From contig JABDDX010000017.1 of assembly GCA_013287375.1 (NCBI GenBank), positions 1 to 37,063 on the forward strand: a stretch of DNA of 37,063 bases, given 5' to 3'. Shown in pieces: positions 24,576-33,733 of this stretch (positions within the stretch are counted from its first letter, which is position 1; every line of letters starts with the position of its first letter). The translations under genes and the position numbers were made by a program. The notes under the pieces were generated by a model. It ran no database searches. It saw only the letters and a program-made list of their open reading frames with translations, and was not told the DNA's origin. Source of the DNA: Bacteroidota bacterium (GTDB taxonomy: Bacteria; Bacteroidota; Bacteroidia; Sphingobacteriales; Sphingobacteriaceae).

Positions 24576-24676
24576 TTAGCTAACCATATATTGACAATGG
24601 ATTTACAACCTGCTGCCGCCAATTAAAAATTTATAAATCAGCAATTAAGTTGTATTTTTCCATCCCCTAATACTTT

Positions 24677-27600
24677 ATGCTGAAAAAACCTTTTCTCTTA
24701 TTATTATTTCTTTGTTTTGGCGTGAAAGCCTTTTCAGCGGTATTTGTGGTTACGAGCAACGCTGATTCGGGCCCAGGCACGTTAAGGGATGCTTTGACGC
24801 AGGCGGCGGCGAATGGGACTGCAGAAAAAGATTATATTAATTTTAATATTGCAGATACGAGTCAGGTTGGCAGGACCATTACGCTGGAAAGTGAGTTGCC
24901 TTTTGTAACTGCAAACATGGTAATTGATGGCTCTACGCAGCCCGGCAGCATTCTCGATCCCGCAGGGAGCAAAATAATCATAACCCCAGACAGATCCAGC
25001 TACACAGCCGAACGCGAATGGACGGCTGCATTTATGTTGCAAAATGCTGATAACGTAGAAATCTATGGTTTTGATATCAATGATTTTGCCGGCCTGAAAA
25101 ATATATACGAGGATGCTTTCGTACAAAACTGTGCTATATATGCAGCAAATTCAGCACATCTTACTATTGGCGCTCCCGGCAAGGGTAATTATATGTACAG
25201 TGATGATTTTATAATAAATGAGAACAGTCAAAATGCAATAGCTGCTGATTCTATTGTAAATATTAAAATACAATCAAATTATTTTGACTATAGTTCTGTA
25301 GGACCAAATGATCAAAGTATTTTTAAGGGCAGTTACATTTTGGACCATGATATATTATTTGGCGGAGATACCCCTGCTGAAGGAAACCATGTAAATGGTG
25401 AATTACAACTTTCCGGCAAAAATATTTGGATGGAGAATAATTCATTAGCCTTAGATCAATATGGCTCACCATTACCGGATAATAAATTTATTACTGGAAT
25501 AATAATGGGTGGTACAAATATATTTTTCTATAACAATACGGCTAATATATTCCAGCTCCAAATAGACGGAGCCAATAATTTTGAGGTATATAATAATAAA
25601 GATTTTAATACCAGTGCGGGTGCGGGCTCAGTAGGAGGGCTTACATTGTATCAATCTAACAATGGAATCATTGGTTCAGACGATATTACAAAACAGAATG
25701 TATTATATTGTGTAAATTCTAATTTAGGTATTGGCAACCAAGATTGTAATAATATACAAATATTAAAAAACAGCATTACATGTAGTGAAAAGGCTTACAA
25801 TTTGCTCATTGAATACAATTTCCCTAACATCCATATTCCTGCAATTAAAGTATTGGTAAACAGCGATACTGAGTTTTCAGGCAAAGCCTCTCCGAATTCG
25901 AAAATATATGTTTATGAGGATAATACTGATTGTGAGATATGCAACCCGGTAGTTTATATCACAACACTCACAGCGGCCGCAGATAGCACGTGGAAACTAA
26001 TTGGCAACTTTGCCGGGAAGAAAATGTTGGCAAATGCCTTGCTTAACCAAAACTCATCTGAATACACTGCTCCTGAAATACCCGTTGATTACCGTAATTC
26101 TATCATCAGGCAACCATCATGTGGATTAAAAAATGGAGTAATGACGATTAGCTACCCATTAAAAACTTTAAAAGTTAAATGGTATGACAGTAATACTAAT
26201 CAGGAAATAGGCGAAGGAGATACTATAAAAAATCTTGGTCCCGGCAACTATTACGCAAAAGCATATAATGGAAATTGCGCAAGTGCACCTATGGGATTTC
26301 AACTATACGATGTCGAGCCGCAAATAATCTCTACATACGTTTCTATACTAAACCCCTCATGTGGTAAAGGAGGATCAATAACCGGATTGATACCCACAAC
26401 TGATTCACAAGATCTCGCTACGTATAAATGGACTGATTCAAATAATAATGTTGTAGGCAATCAAGCAGAAATCTCTAATCTTAGTGCCGGTACCTATACG
26501 TTAACAATGACGGATACCGTAACGAAATGTTCTACTACATACGGCCCCGTAACTCTAAAAAACACCACCGGCTCCGACATCGATCAAAGCCACGTCAAAG
26601 TACAATCCACCAACTGCGGGCAGACAACAGGTTCGATAACCAATATCCCCGCAACCGGCACCGGTACTTTAAAATATAGTTGGATAAACAGCGCGCAGCA
26701 AACGGTTAGCACTGATAGTATATTAGTAAACCAACCTGCTGGGACTTATAAATTACAAGTAACTGATGATACCCAATGCGGACCGGTTTCCAGCTCAACC
26801 ATTAATATTCCTGAAACTAACGGTATCACGATGGATGAATCAAAAGCCATTACATCCCCCGCAAGCTGCGGAAATAATAATGGCTCGGTTACAGGCATAA
26901 GTATCACCGGCGCTACCCAATACCAATGGCTTGATGCCAATAATAACACAGTTGGCACAACTGCTGACCTGCAAAACGTACCTTCAGGAAATTACACGCT
27001 TACGGCATCAAATGGTTTTGGATGTAGTAAAACCAGCAAAACTTATTTTATAGCACAGCCACCCGGAACCATATATCCCAATTATGCTGTTTCGATGGCG
27101 GAATCGTGTTATGGCTTAAATAATGGTTCATTAACCGTTACTACAGATGCGCTTGCTAAAACATTACGTTGGGTAAACAGCCAAAACCAACCAATTGGAA
27201 ACACGCAGCAAATTAACGGCCTTGCCCCTGATGTTTATACGCTTTATCTCACAGACGCCAATGGTTGTGAAATCGCTTATGGTTCTTATAGTGTACTCGG
27301 TGCTGCTCAAACACAAATAGTAGCCGGATCTGAACAGATCACACCCGATCAATGTTCAACCCAAACGGGCAGTATCAGCAATATACAGGTTACGGGTGGC
27401 ATCCCGCCGTATACTTACTCGTGGACAAACCAAAACAATGTGGTATTTTCCTCATCGGCATCTATTAGCGGGCTCAGCGCAGGCACATACCAGTTTGGTG
27501 TAAATGATTCGCGGGGATGCGGCCTGGTAACTGCCACCTACGTAGTGCCAAATCAGGATAATACAATTTCCCCGCCTTTGGTAAATGATGTGGGATTATG

Positions 27601-28078
27601 CACTCCCGGCACTGCATTATTACGGGTGCAAAACATAGTTGCTGGATATAGTTATCGTTTGTACGATTCAGGCACGGGTACCACACCTATTGATGAGCAA
27701 ACAAGCGGTGTATTTAAGATCACCGTAAATGCAAATACAAGCTATTTTGTAACACAGTTTATCGGTTCATGCGAAAGCTCTCGTACCAAGGTAAACGTAA
27801 CGGTAGGATTATCCGGCGTAAACATCGCCAACACTTTTACGCCCAACGGCGATGGGATCAATGATTACTGGCAAATAGCGGGGATCGATAATTACCCGGC
27901 AGCATTGGTACAGATATTTAACCGCTACGGGCAAAAACTATTTGAATCCAAGGGCTACAGCATACCATTTGATGGTACCTACAAAGGACAAAAACTAGCA
28001 TCCGGAGTTTACTATTACATCATCAACCTGAATACAAAATGCAACCTGCTGAGCGGTAGTTTAACTATTTTGCGGTAG
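24677..28078 (+). CDS. Large secreted protein with SprB-like repeats and T9SS type B sorting domain
   Basis: 1133 residues. Signal peptide at 1-21 (hydrophobic [16 protein letters not shown]). Residues about 22-395 look like a parallel beta-helix: [15 protein letters not shown] opening, then repeated N-rich turns ([34 protein letters not shown]). Residues 478-960 hold six degenerate repeats of about 80 residues, each with SCG/NCG/QC...GSITGI, a W core, then [12 protein letters not shown], the SprB-type pattern. Residues 965-1043 form one Ig-like unit. Residues about 1047-1133 are the CHU_C/gliding-associated domain ([33 protein letters not shown]), the signal for type IX secretion and cell-surface display. 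Probable adhesin or surface matrix protein. The 3' end overlaps pdxJ by 14 bases, tail to tail. Confidence 0.9.
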   Translation: MLKKPFLLLLFLCFGVKAFSAVFVVTSNADSGPGTLRDALTQAAANGTAEKDYINFNIADTSQVGRTITLESELPFVTANMVIDGSTQPGSILDPAGSKIIITPDRSSYTAEREWTAAFMLQNADNVEIYGFDINDFAGLKNIYEDAFVQNCAIYAANSAHLTIGAPGKGNYMYSDDFIINENSQNAIAADSIVNIKIQSNYFDYSSVGPNDQSIFKGSYILDHDILFGGDTPAEGNHVNGELQLSGKNIWMENNSLALDQYGSPLPDNKFITGIIMGGTNIFFYNNTANIFQLQIDGANNFEVYNNKDFNTSAGAGSVGGLTLYQSNNGIIGSDDITKQNVLYCVNSNLGIGNQDCNNIQILKNSITCSEKAYNLLIEYNFPNIHIPAIKVLVNSDTEFSGKASPNSKIYVYEDNTDCEICNPVVYITTLTAAADSTWKLIGNFAGKKMLANALLNQNSSEYTAPEIPVDYRNSIIRQPSCGLKNGVMTISYPLKTLKVKWYDSNTNQEIGEGDTIKNLGPGNYYAKAYNGNCASAPMGFQLYDVEPQIISTYVSILNPSCGKGGSITGLIPTTDSQDLATYKWTDSNNNVVGNQAEISNLSAGTYTLTMTDTVTKCSTTYGPVTLKNTTGSDIDQSHVKVQSTNCGQTTGSITNIPATGTGTLKYSWINSAQQTVSTDSILVNQPAGTYKLQVTDDTQCGPVSSSTINIPETNGITMDESKAITSPASCGNNNGSVTGISITGATQYQWLDANNNTVGTTADLQNVPSGNYTLTASNGFGCSKTSKTYFIAQPPGTIYPNYAVSMAESCYGLNNGSLTVTTDALAKTLRWVNSQNQPIGNTQQINGLAPDVYTLYLTDANGCEIAYGSYSVLGAAQTQIVAGSEQITPDQCSTQTGSISNIQVTGGIPPYTYSWTNQNNVVFSSSASISGLSAGTYQFGVNDSRGCGLVTATYVVPNQDNTISPPLVNDVGLCTPGTALLRVQNIVAGYSYRLYDSGTGTTPIDEQTSGVFKITVNANTSYFVTQFIGSCESSRTKVNVTVGLSGVNIANTFTPNGDGINDYWQIAGIDNYPAALVQIFNRYGQKLFESKGYSIPFDGTYKGQKLASGVYYYIINLNTKCNLLSGSLTILR

Positions 28079-28790
28079 CGCAAGCTCTCAAATACATTTG
28101 TATGGTATTCTCCAATCCGTAGTACAAAGCATCACTTATTAAAGCGTGGCCAATGCTAACCTCCTGTAAACCGGGTATATTTTCAACAAAGTAGTTAAGG
28201 TTATGCAAATCAAGATCATGTCCGGCGTTAATACCGAGGCCGTATTGTAGGGCAACTTTCGCGGCTTCAACATAAGGCGCTATTGCTTTTTCTTTACCAT
28301 TGTGATAGTGAGTAGCGTATGCCTCGGTATACAATTCAATACGATCAGTGCCGGTTGTGGCTGCCGCGGCAACCATTTCGGGCACCGGGTCAACAAAAAT
28401 AGATACCCTTATGCCCGCCGACTTAAAGGTTGCTATAATGTATTTCAAATAGTCCTGGTTAGCAATGGTATCCCAGCCATGGTTCGAGGTGATCTGCCCT
28501 AAAACATCGGGCACTAGTGTAACCTGCTCGGGTTTGTTGGCTAATACAAGGTCAATAAATTTTTGTTCCTGACAATTACCTTCAATATTAAATTCAGTGG
28601 TCACAATTTTTTTCAGGTCGAAAACATCCTGGTAGCGGATGTGCCTTTCATCGGGGCGTGGGTGTATCGTGATGCCTTGTGCGCCAAAACGTTCGCAATC
28701 TTTAGCCACCTGTACCAAATTAGGGTTGTCGCCGCCACGCGCGTTACGCAGGGTCGCAATTTTATTTATATTGACGGATAATCGGGTCAT
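28065..28790 (-). CDS. pdxJ: Pyridoxine 5'-phosphate synthase
   Basis: Joins 3-amino-2-oxopropyl phosphate with 1-deoxyxylulose 5-phosphate to pyridoxine 5'-phosphate in the DXP-dependent vitamin B6 route. 241 residues. Family blocks: [17 protein letters not shown] (residues 4-20), [58 protein letters not shown] and EVSIGHALI. These cover the phosphate and substrate sites of the TIM barrel. The ATG at 28790 is the family start. It converges on and overlaps the surface-protein gene. Confidence 0.96.
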   Translation of the reverse strand: MTRLSVNINKIATLRNARGGDNPNLVQVAKDCERFGAQGITIHPRPDERHIRYQDVFDLKKIVTTEFNIEGNCQEQKFIDLVLANKPEQVTLVPDVLGQITSNHGWDTIANQDYLKYIIATFKSAGIRVSIFVDPVPEMVAAAATTGTDRIELYTEAYATHYHNGKEKAIAPYVEAAKVALQYGLGINAGHDLDLHNLNYFVENIPGLQEVSIGHALISDALYYGLENTIQMYLRACATAK

Positions 28791-28880
28791 AGCTTATGTA
28801 TACTTTTGCCGGGGTAAATATCATTAATACTTTACTAACATCTAAAACAATTTTATGATTGATTTTATTTACAAATCGTT

Positions 28881-29897
28881 ATGAAAAAACTATTATTCCT
28901 TTTATCACTCATATTATTAATAAGTTCTTATAGCCGCGTTAATGCGCAGGCCAACTATACCAAAATAGAAAACTACGAAGTATTCTACGGTTACGCCCGG
29001 CACTTCCCGCAGGAGTGGATGATATTGCGCAAGTTTGATAACTACGGCAAACACTACCTCCTCCTCGTAAACCCGCAAACGCTGGAAACCCGTATTGACG
29101 AAAGCAACTTTTACCAGATCAAACAAATGACTATCGCACAGGCAAGGGTATTTTTCGCTAACTCTCCCTACCAGGATGCATTGAAAAAAGCTGAAAAGGC
29201 ATCTGCTATGATACAGGATGCCGGCATTGAAACCGGGATGCCCAAAGAAACAGGGATCAGCCTAACGGCAGATCTTTGCCCATCACACAAACCCCTTGAT
29301 CGCAGGATATTCACCGACATTATTGCTGAGTTTAAAAAGGTGGAAACACCCGTGCCTATAGCCTTATCCATCACCGGTATCTGGATGCGCGACCACCAGG
29401 AAGATCTGGAATGGTTAAAACAGTTACAGACTAACCATGAAATTTATATTACATGGATAAATCACTCCTTTAATCATCGCGTAAGCTTAAAAGCACCATT
29501 GAAAGAAAACTTTTTATTAGAGCCCGGCACTGATATTAATTACGAAGTGCTGGAAACCGAAAAAGCCATGTTAAAAAATGGCCTGCTGCCTTCGGTGTTT
29601 TTCCGGTTCCCGGGATTGGTGTCGGATCAACAACTGGTATACCGGATTACCGACTTTGGCCTGATACCAATTGGTACAGATGCCTGGCTGGCTAAAGGGC
29701 AAGCCCCGCAAGCAGGCAGCATCGTGCTTATACACGGCAATGGCAACGAACCGGTAGGTGTTAATGATTTCATCACCTTGTTGAAACAAAAAGCACCGGA
29801 AGTAGCGAAAAAACAATGGTTGCTATATGACTTGCGTCAGAGTGTGGATGATGAGTTTGAAACGCCTGATACGATAGCCAATCCGAAGAAAAAATAA
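28881..29897 (+). CDS. Secreted NodB-like polysaccharide deacetylase-related protein
   Basis: 338 residues with an N-terminal signal peptide (LLFLLSLILLISSYSRVNAQ). Residues about 124-290 follow the NodB order: motif 1 LTADLCPS (D131), motif 2 H195-S-F-N-H199, motif 3 RFPG (R242), motif 5 IVLIHG (H285). In motif 1 the second acidic residue of the usual TFDD pair, the metal ligand, is Leu132, and only the first Asp remains; the H-x3-H ligands are kept. Canonical enzymes remove acetyl groups from chitin, peptidoglycan or xylan. This one may be a diverged enzyme or a binding protein. A TACTTTTG box at 28801-28808 is a possible promoter. The DUF5655-like gene follows after 20 bases. Confidence 0.8.
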   Translation: MKKLLFLLSLILLISSYSRVNAQANYTKIENYEVFYGYARHFPQEWMILRKFDNYGKHYLLLVNPQTLETRIDESNFYQIKQMTIAQARVFFANSPYQDALKKAEKASAMIQDAGIETGMPKETGISLTADLCPSHKPLDRRIFTDIIAEFKKVETPVPIALSITGIWMRDHQEDLEWLKQLQTNHEIYITWINHSFNHRVSLKAPLKENFLLEPGTDINYEVLETEKAMLKNGLLPSVFFRFPGLVSDQQLVYRITDFGLIPIGTDAWLAKGQAPQAGSIVLIHGNGNEPVGVNDFITLLKQKAPEVAKKQWLLYDLRQSVDDEFETPDTIANPKKK

Positions 29898-29917
29898 ACG
29901 ATTAGCACATTGCCAAT

Positions 29918-30319
29918 ATGAGTTGGATATGCCCCAAATGCGAACGTGAACTTAAGCATATTAACGCAACCCATTACTGTATTAAAGTAAGCGTTGACAG
30001 TTTGTTTGAGGGCCGCCCCGCTGAACTGGAGTTGGTTTTTGATAAAATATTAGCCGGGGTTGCCGATTGGGATGATGTGTTGATCAGTACGAGTAAAAAC
30101 TGTATTGTATTTGTTCACAAGCGCACTTTTTTTGTGATAAGGCCGATGCAAAAACAGCTTGATCTTAAATTTTATTCTAAGGCGAAACCTGAATCTCCAA
30201 TTATCATAAAAAGTACTTTTCATGCAGGGAAGTATGAAAACAGCATAAGGATTTCGCAGTTAACCGACCTGACTATGGAACTTTTTAGGATGATAAAGGA
30301 TTCATATATTTTGTTGTGA
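29918..30319 (+). CDS. DUF5655-like protein with N-terminal zinc knuckle
   Basis: 133 residues. The N-terminal CPKC (C5, C8) with H19 and C21 forms a zinc knuckle in the context W-x-CPKC-x9-H-x-C. The rest (residues about 26-133) matches the DUF5655 pattern with a conserved KNCIVFVHKRTFFVIRP core and a C-terminal helix DLTMELFRMIKDSY. In other proteins this domain is often a small stand-alone or DNA-associated module of unknown role. It starts 20 bases after the NodB-like gene, likely the same operon but without obvious functional link. Confidence 0.75.
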   Translation: MSWICPKCERELKHINATHYCIKVSVDSLFEGRPAELELVFDKILAGVADWDDVLISTSKNCIVFVHKRTFFVIRPMQKQLDLKFYSKAKPESPIIIKSTFHAGKYENSIRISQLTDLTMELFRMIKDSYILL

Positions 30320-30350
30320 TTTAAAAAATGAGCATCGGCCCTGTGCGATT

Positions 30351-30449
30351 CCCGCCCCGGGGCGGGGAAGGGTGGGGTTATGATAAATTGCTTGACTTAT
30401 AAACCATTCCCTGCCACTGCGTATGCAATCGCACTCCTCCCGTGGGAGG
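30351..30449. repeat. C/G-rich hairpin repeats between the DUF5655-like gene and the next gene
   Basis: 30351-30366 is a CCCGCCCC/GGGGCGGG palindrome followed by GAAGGGTGGGGTT; 30436-30449 is CCTCCC-GT-GGGAGG. Between them lies TGCCACTGCGTATGCAATCGCA. They are related to the CCCCTC...GGGGTG element at 5207-5235. The remaining bases of the gap show no convincing frame. Confidence 0.55.
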
Positions 30450-30584
30450 GAATTGAAGTACAAAGCATTAACTTTGCCTCTTGAATCCTGATTCTTAGCT
30501 CTTGATTCTATCTGTTAACGAATGTTAAATTTTTGCTAATGAACATTATAAGCCAGTCCTTTGTTTAACCAACAAAAAAGCGTT

Positions 30585-31367
30585 GTGATAAAAAACTTAC
30601 TCCTTACTATTTCCCTTTTACTGTTTATTTCAACGGCGGCATTCGCGCAGCAACTAAACGGCGTGGTGTTGGATAAGCTGTCACGCAAACCTGTTGAGTT
30701 TGCGACTATCCGCACAGGTCAATTTGTGACATCCACCTCTATCGAGGGTAAATTCAGCTTATATAATATTCCTTTTGGTGATACCATTAGGGTAACGTGC
30801 GTAGGTTATGTGCCCAATACTTATACCGTTTATAATGTTCATGCCGATACCATTTATGTTGAACCTGTTTTGATACAATTACAGGATGTAAACGTTCGCA
30901 CCCGTAACTATAAATCCGACTCGTTAAACCTCCGTAAGGAATTCGCAGGAACATTCAACTATCAAAAACCATCTGCCAAAGATCTCCTAAAAAACAACTT
31001 GCCAAGTGCTGCTTTTGTAGACCATGGCAGCGGTACAGATGGCGGTACTCCAATCGGCGGACTTAACCTATTAGCTATCGCAAGTCTTTTCGGCAGAAAC
31101 AAAACACCTTCTGCCAAACTCCAAAAACAACTACAGGATGATGAGGAAGCCAACTACGTCGATCATAAATTCTCCAAATCTAAAGTGGAAGTAATCACCC
31201 ATATGCAGGGCGATTCGCTCCAGGATTTTATGGATGACTACCGCCCAACCATCACCCGCCTAAAACAAATGACCGACTACGAACTGCTCATCTACATAAA
31301 AGATAGCTATACGGAATTCATTAAAACGTATAAGCCGGGAGAGCGTGAGGTGTTTAAGAAACCATAA
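30585..31367 (+). CDS. Secreted protein with carboxypeptidase-regulatory-like domain
   Basis: 260 residues from a GTG at 30585, which puts a clean signal peptide (IKNLLLTISLLLFISTAAFAQQ) at the start; a TTG at 30561 would add eight residues. Residues about 24-100 are a CarboxypepD_reg-like beta sandwich: LNGVVLDKLSRKPVEFATIR, ...SIEGKFSLYNIPFGDTIRVTCVGY, ending in LQDVNVRTR. That is the N-terminal plug-preceding module of SusC-type proteins, but here no TonB barrel follows. The C-terminal 150 residues are hydrophilic (KLQKQLQDDEEANYVDHKF, FMDDYRPTI) and match the common Bacteroidota architecture of unknown function. Periplasmic. Confidence 0.82.
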   Translation: MIKNLLLTISLLLFISTAAFAQQLNGVVLDKLSRKPVEFATIRTGQFVTSTSIEGKFSLYNIPFGDTIRVTCVGYVPNTYTVYNVHADTIYVEPVLIQLQDVNVRTRNYKSDSLNLRKEFAGTFNYQKPSAKDLLKNNLPSAAFVDHGSGTDGGTPIGGLNLLAIASLFGRNKTPSAKLQKQLQDDEEANYVDHKFSKSKVEVITHMQGDSLQDFMDDYRPTITRLKQMTDYELLIYIKDSYTEFIKTYKPGEREVFKKP

Positions 31368-31401
31368 AAAAGACTTTAGGTACCCAGAAAATTAAAAAAG
31401 C

Positions 31402-31473
31402 TGTCATGCTGAGGCACTCGAAGCATGTGGGCAAAGGCCTTTACGCTCATGCTTCGAGTGCCTCAGCATGACA
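31402..31473. terminator. Perfect 26-bp inverted repeat, likely bidirectional terminator / dispersed element
   Basis: Arms 31402-31427 and 31448-31473 are perfect inverted copies (TGTCATGCTGAGGC... and ...GCCTCAGCATGACA) with a 20-base loop. On the minus strand the stem is followed by GCTTTTTTAA, and on the plus strand by CCCCTCTCTTTTT, so it can end both convergent genes. One arm recurs alone at 5291-5309. Confidence 0.75.
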
Positions 31474-31566
31474 CCCCTCTCTTTTTATAATAGGTCATTA
31501 GAAAAAATTCAGCCGCATCTTCCGATCATTTACGGCGAACACCAACAATGTTAAACCTTGATATTA

Positions 31567-32694
31567 TTAAGCCCGTTTACTCATAAATCGCTTCTGTAAC
31601 CAAGCACGAACCGGCTCGTCATATAACTTAAGGCAGGCATAAGCTATAGCTACGGCGGTTATCAAAAGCCCCAAACCTACCAGCACGCCTTTAGCCATTG
31701 GTATTTTGTCTTGAACAACCCAGGCGGTATACCAGTAAATGAGCGGGTAATGTGTAATGTAGATAGGGTAAGAAATATCACCCATAAATTTGCAAAGCTT
31801 AATAGCGCTTTTGTTTTTTATAGTACTACCCGCGCCCATGGCAACAATTAAAGGGAAAAGGACAATGATGGTAATGGATTCGTACAAACCATTCATCCAT
31901 AAATGTGATTCATCACCGACCCTCGGGAGGCAAAGTATCACAACTAAAAGTAAACTGCATACACCAAAAGCCCATTTAACGTTGATCAGCTTGCCTACGC
32001 GGCATAACAGCACCCCGGCGAAAAACGGATAAAGCAAACGGGTAAAACCTATATTTAGTTGTGTTTTATTGATTGACCAGCCGCCTATCACATCGCCCTG
32101 CGGACCCCAAACGGTGTAGTGTATCAACAAACAAGCCGATAGAAACACGAATATAGTAAGCACGGTATTAGAGAACCTACGGATAAACAGCGCGTACAAT
32201 ATGTTGGCGATATATTCAAAAAACAGCGACCATGCCGGGCCGTTCAGCGGGTGCATTTCCTGCCAACCACGGATATCCATGGATATTGGCAACGGGATCA
32301 ATGTAAAACCGACCACCATTACCAGCAGCATTTGCCATACAGGCGTGCTATTGATTAGCGGGAACATAGCTCCACCCTGGAAATAGAACAATGCCGCGCC
32401 GATAATCGACCCCATTATAACCATGGGCTGCAGACGGATAAGGCGGCGTTTGTAAAAGTCCCATTGCGTCATTTTTCCCCAGCGGTCGTCATAAGCGTAG
32501 GCTACCACAAAACCCGACAACAGGAAAAAGAAATCAACTGCTAAATAACCATGATTAAGGAGCTGCTTAAAGCGGTTATCATTTGCATAGGCTTCAAGCA
32601 CATGGAAAGAAACCACAACAATAGCAGCCACACCACGCAGGCCATCCAGAATTTCATAATGATTTTTTGACGGGAGAGTCGCAGTTTTAGTCAT
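31567..32694 (-). CDS. Acyltransferase family 3 membrane protein (OafA/YrhL-like)
   Basis: 375 residues, about ten membrane segments. The opening LDGLRGVAAIVVVSFH puts the conserved LDGLRG at residues 16-21 and the essential His at 31; the later FFFLLSGFVVAYAY block and the R-rich cytoplasmic segment KRRLIRLQP are also family features. These proteins move O-acyl groups from a cytoplasmic donor onto surface glycans such as O-antigen or exopolysaccharide. The acceptor is not readable. Stand-alone, with the terminator repeat downstream. Confidence 0.92.
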   Translation of the reverse strand: MTKTATLPSKNHYEILDGLRGVAAIVVVSFHVLEAYANDNRFKQLLNHGYLAVDFFFLLSGFVVAYAYDDRWGKMTQWDFYKRRLIRLQPMVIMGSIIGAALFYFQGGAMFPLINSTPVWQMLLVMVVGFTLIPLPISMDIRGWQEMHPLNGPAWSLFFEYIANILYALFIRRFSNTVLTIFVFLSACLLIHYTVWGPQGDVIGGWSINKTQLNIGFTRLLYPFFAGVLLCRVGKLINVKWAFGVCSLLLVVILCLPRVGDESHLWMNGLYESITIIVLFPLIVAMGAGSTIKNKSAIKLCKFMGDISYPIYITHYPLIYWYTAWVVQDKIPMAKGVLVGLGLLITAVAIAYACLKLYDEPVRAWLQKRFMSKRA

Positions 32695-32860
32695 AATAGC
32701 TTTTGCCGTTTGGCTGGGTTTAATAATTGTATTATGCCAATGTCTGCTTATTTTTATAGATGTGCAAATTTGTTTGAAATTAATGTTTCAATATGAAGCA
32801 ATAAGATGAAAGTAGGTGGTGAAAACACAATAGGTGTTCGAAAGATGAGGTAATTAAAAT

Positions 32861-32965
32861 TGTACTTAAATAAGTTAGGTGTGTAGTGGGTGTCATCCTG
32901 AGCGTAGTCGAAGGGTGGGCCCAGAGGCCCGCCCGCATGCTTCGACTACGCTCAGCATGACACCC
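32861..32965. repeat. Dispersed repeat, copy B, with 30-bp hairpin
   Basis: Lies in the 32695-33038 gene-free stretch. Left arm 32888-32917 and right arm 32936-32965 (GGGTGTCATSCTGAGCGTAG) pair with three mismatches in 30. Positions 32861-32933 match copy A at 12541-12608. TTTTT follows the right arm on the plus strand, but both flanking genes are minus, so no gene uses it as a terminator. Nothing else was seen in the stretch. Confidence 0.75.
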
Positions 32966-33038
32966 TTTTTGCTAGATGTTTACGTTCCTGCAGGGTGATT
33001 AAGTTAGAAGCATAAAACCCCTGCCGCAGATTTTCCGC

Positions 33039-33596
33039 TTATTGTTTCAAGTACCGAAGCGCAACAGTCCCCGACTCAAAAACCTCCGACTCAACCAATT
33101 TTAAGTGTAATTTTTCTTGCAGGTTGCCTTCAAACAGCCGCCTGCCTTCTCCTACAACTAGCGGGTGAACCACAATACGATATTCATCAATCAGGCCAAG
33201 CGCTGCAAGTTGCGAAGCAAGGTCTATACCGCCGACTAAAATATTTTTGCCTGGTTCTTGTTTCAATTTAATTACTTCGCCTTGAAGGTCTGTACGGACA
33301 ATCCTCGTTTTTTCGTCTTCGGCGCTGGCTAATGATCGTGAGAAAACAACAATTTTTTCGACGCCGTTAAATGCATGGGCATATTCTATATCTACTTCTC
33401 TATCCCCTTCAGGATTTTTCGCCACATCCGGCCAATAGGGAACCATCAATTCATAAGTTTTACGCCCGTAGAGGAAGGTACCGGTACCCCGCACCAGCTG
33501 GATAAAATACGCCATCGTATCTTCATTGGGAAAAAATTTGGTATGATCGCAGCAGCCATCTAAGCTGATGTTGATCGCGAAGACTAACTTTCTCAT
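33039..33596 (-). CDS. Dihydrofolate-reductase-fold protein (RibD C-terminal family)
   Basis: 185 residues of the DHFR/RibD-C fold. Opening MRKLVFAINISLDG, then TGTFLYGRKTYELMVPYWP, KIVVFSRSLASAEDEKTRIV, NILVGGIDLASQLAALGLIDEYRIVVHPLVVGEGRRLFEG, the NADPH-binding and closing blocks of the YwjB/YyaP-type stand-alone proteins. Reductase activity is likely; the substrate is unknown, and true folate reduction is not implied. Cytoplasmic, single gene. Confidence 0.9.
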   Translation of the reverse strand: MRKLVFAINISLDGCCDHTKFFPNEDTMAYFIQLVRGTGTFLYGRKTYELMVPYWPDVAKNPEGDREVDIEYAHAFNGVEKIVVFSRSLASAEDEKTRIVRTDLQGEVIKLKQEPGKNILVGGIDLASQLAALGLIDEYRIVVHPLVVGEGRRLFEGNLQEKLHLKLVESEVFESGTVALRYLKQ

Positions 33597-33649
33597 TTTG
33601 ATTGGTTTTAGTTATTGGTGACTAAAAATAATAAATTTTCTTCACCGCG

Positions 33650-33678
33650 CGTCATTGCGAGCGATAGCGTGGCAATCC
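33650..33678. repeat. Half element of the GTCATTGCGAG-type intergenic repeat
   Basis: CGTCATTGCGAGCGATAGCG followed by TGGCAATCC. GTCATTGCGAG...GCAATC phrases are widespread intergenic repeats in Bacteroidota (general knowledge). Only one copy is seen here, just before the REP doublet at 33687. Confidence 0.45.
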
Positions 33679-33686
33679 GACACTGG

Positions 33687-33733
33687 TTTCAGTCTGTGAC
33701 TGAAATCCTGGATGATGACAGTTTGTAACTGTC
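33687..33733. repeat. REP-like doublet downstream of the RAYT gene
   Basis: TTTCAGTC (33687-33694), loop TGT, GACTGAAA (33698-33705); and GACAGTT (33717-33723), loop TGT, AACTGTC (33727-33733). Both have perfect stems and the same TGT loop. The last base is the first of the transposase stop codon, so the doublet touches the gene. Confidence 0.85.

Noticed and set aside
24517..24676. Glycine riboswitch upstream of gcvP
   Set aside because: The promoter is only about 30-60 bases from the start codon, too short for a glycine aptamer, and no conserved aptamer core was seen.
32888..32970. Intrinsic terminator (long hairpin followed by TTTTT)
   Set aside because: The T-run is on the plus strand but both neighbouring genes are on the minus strand; better explained as a dispersed repeat.
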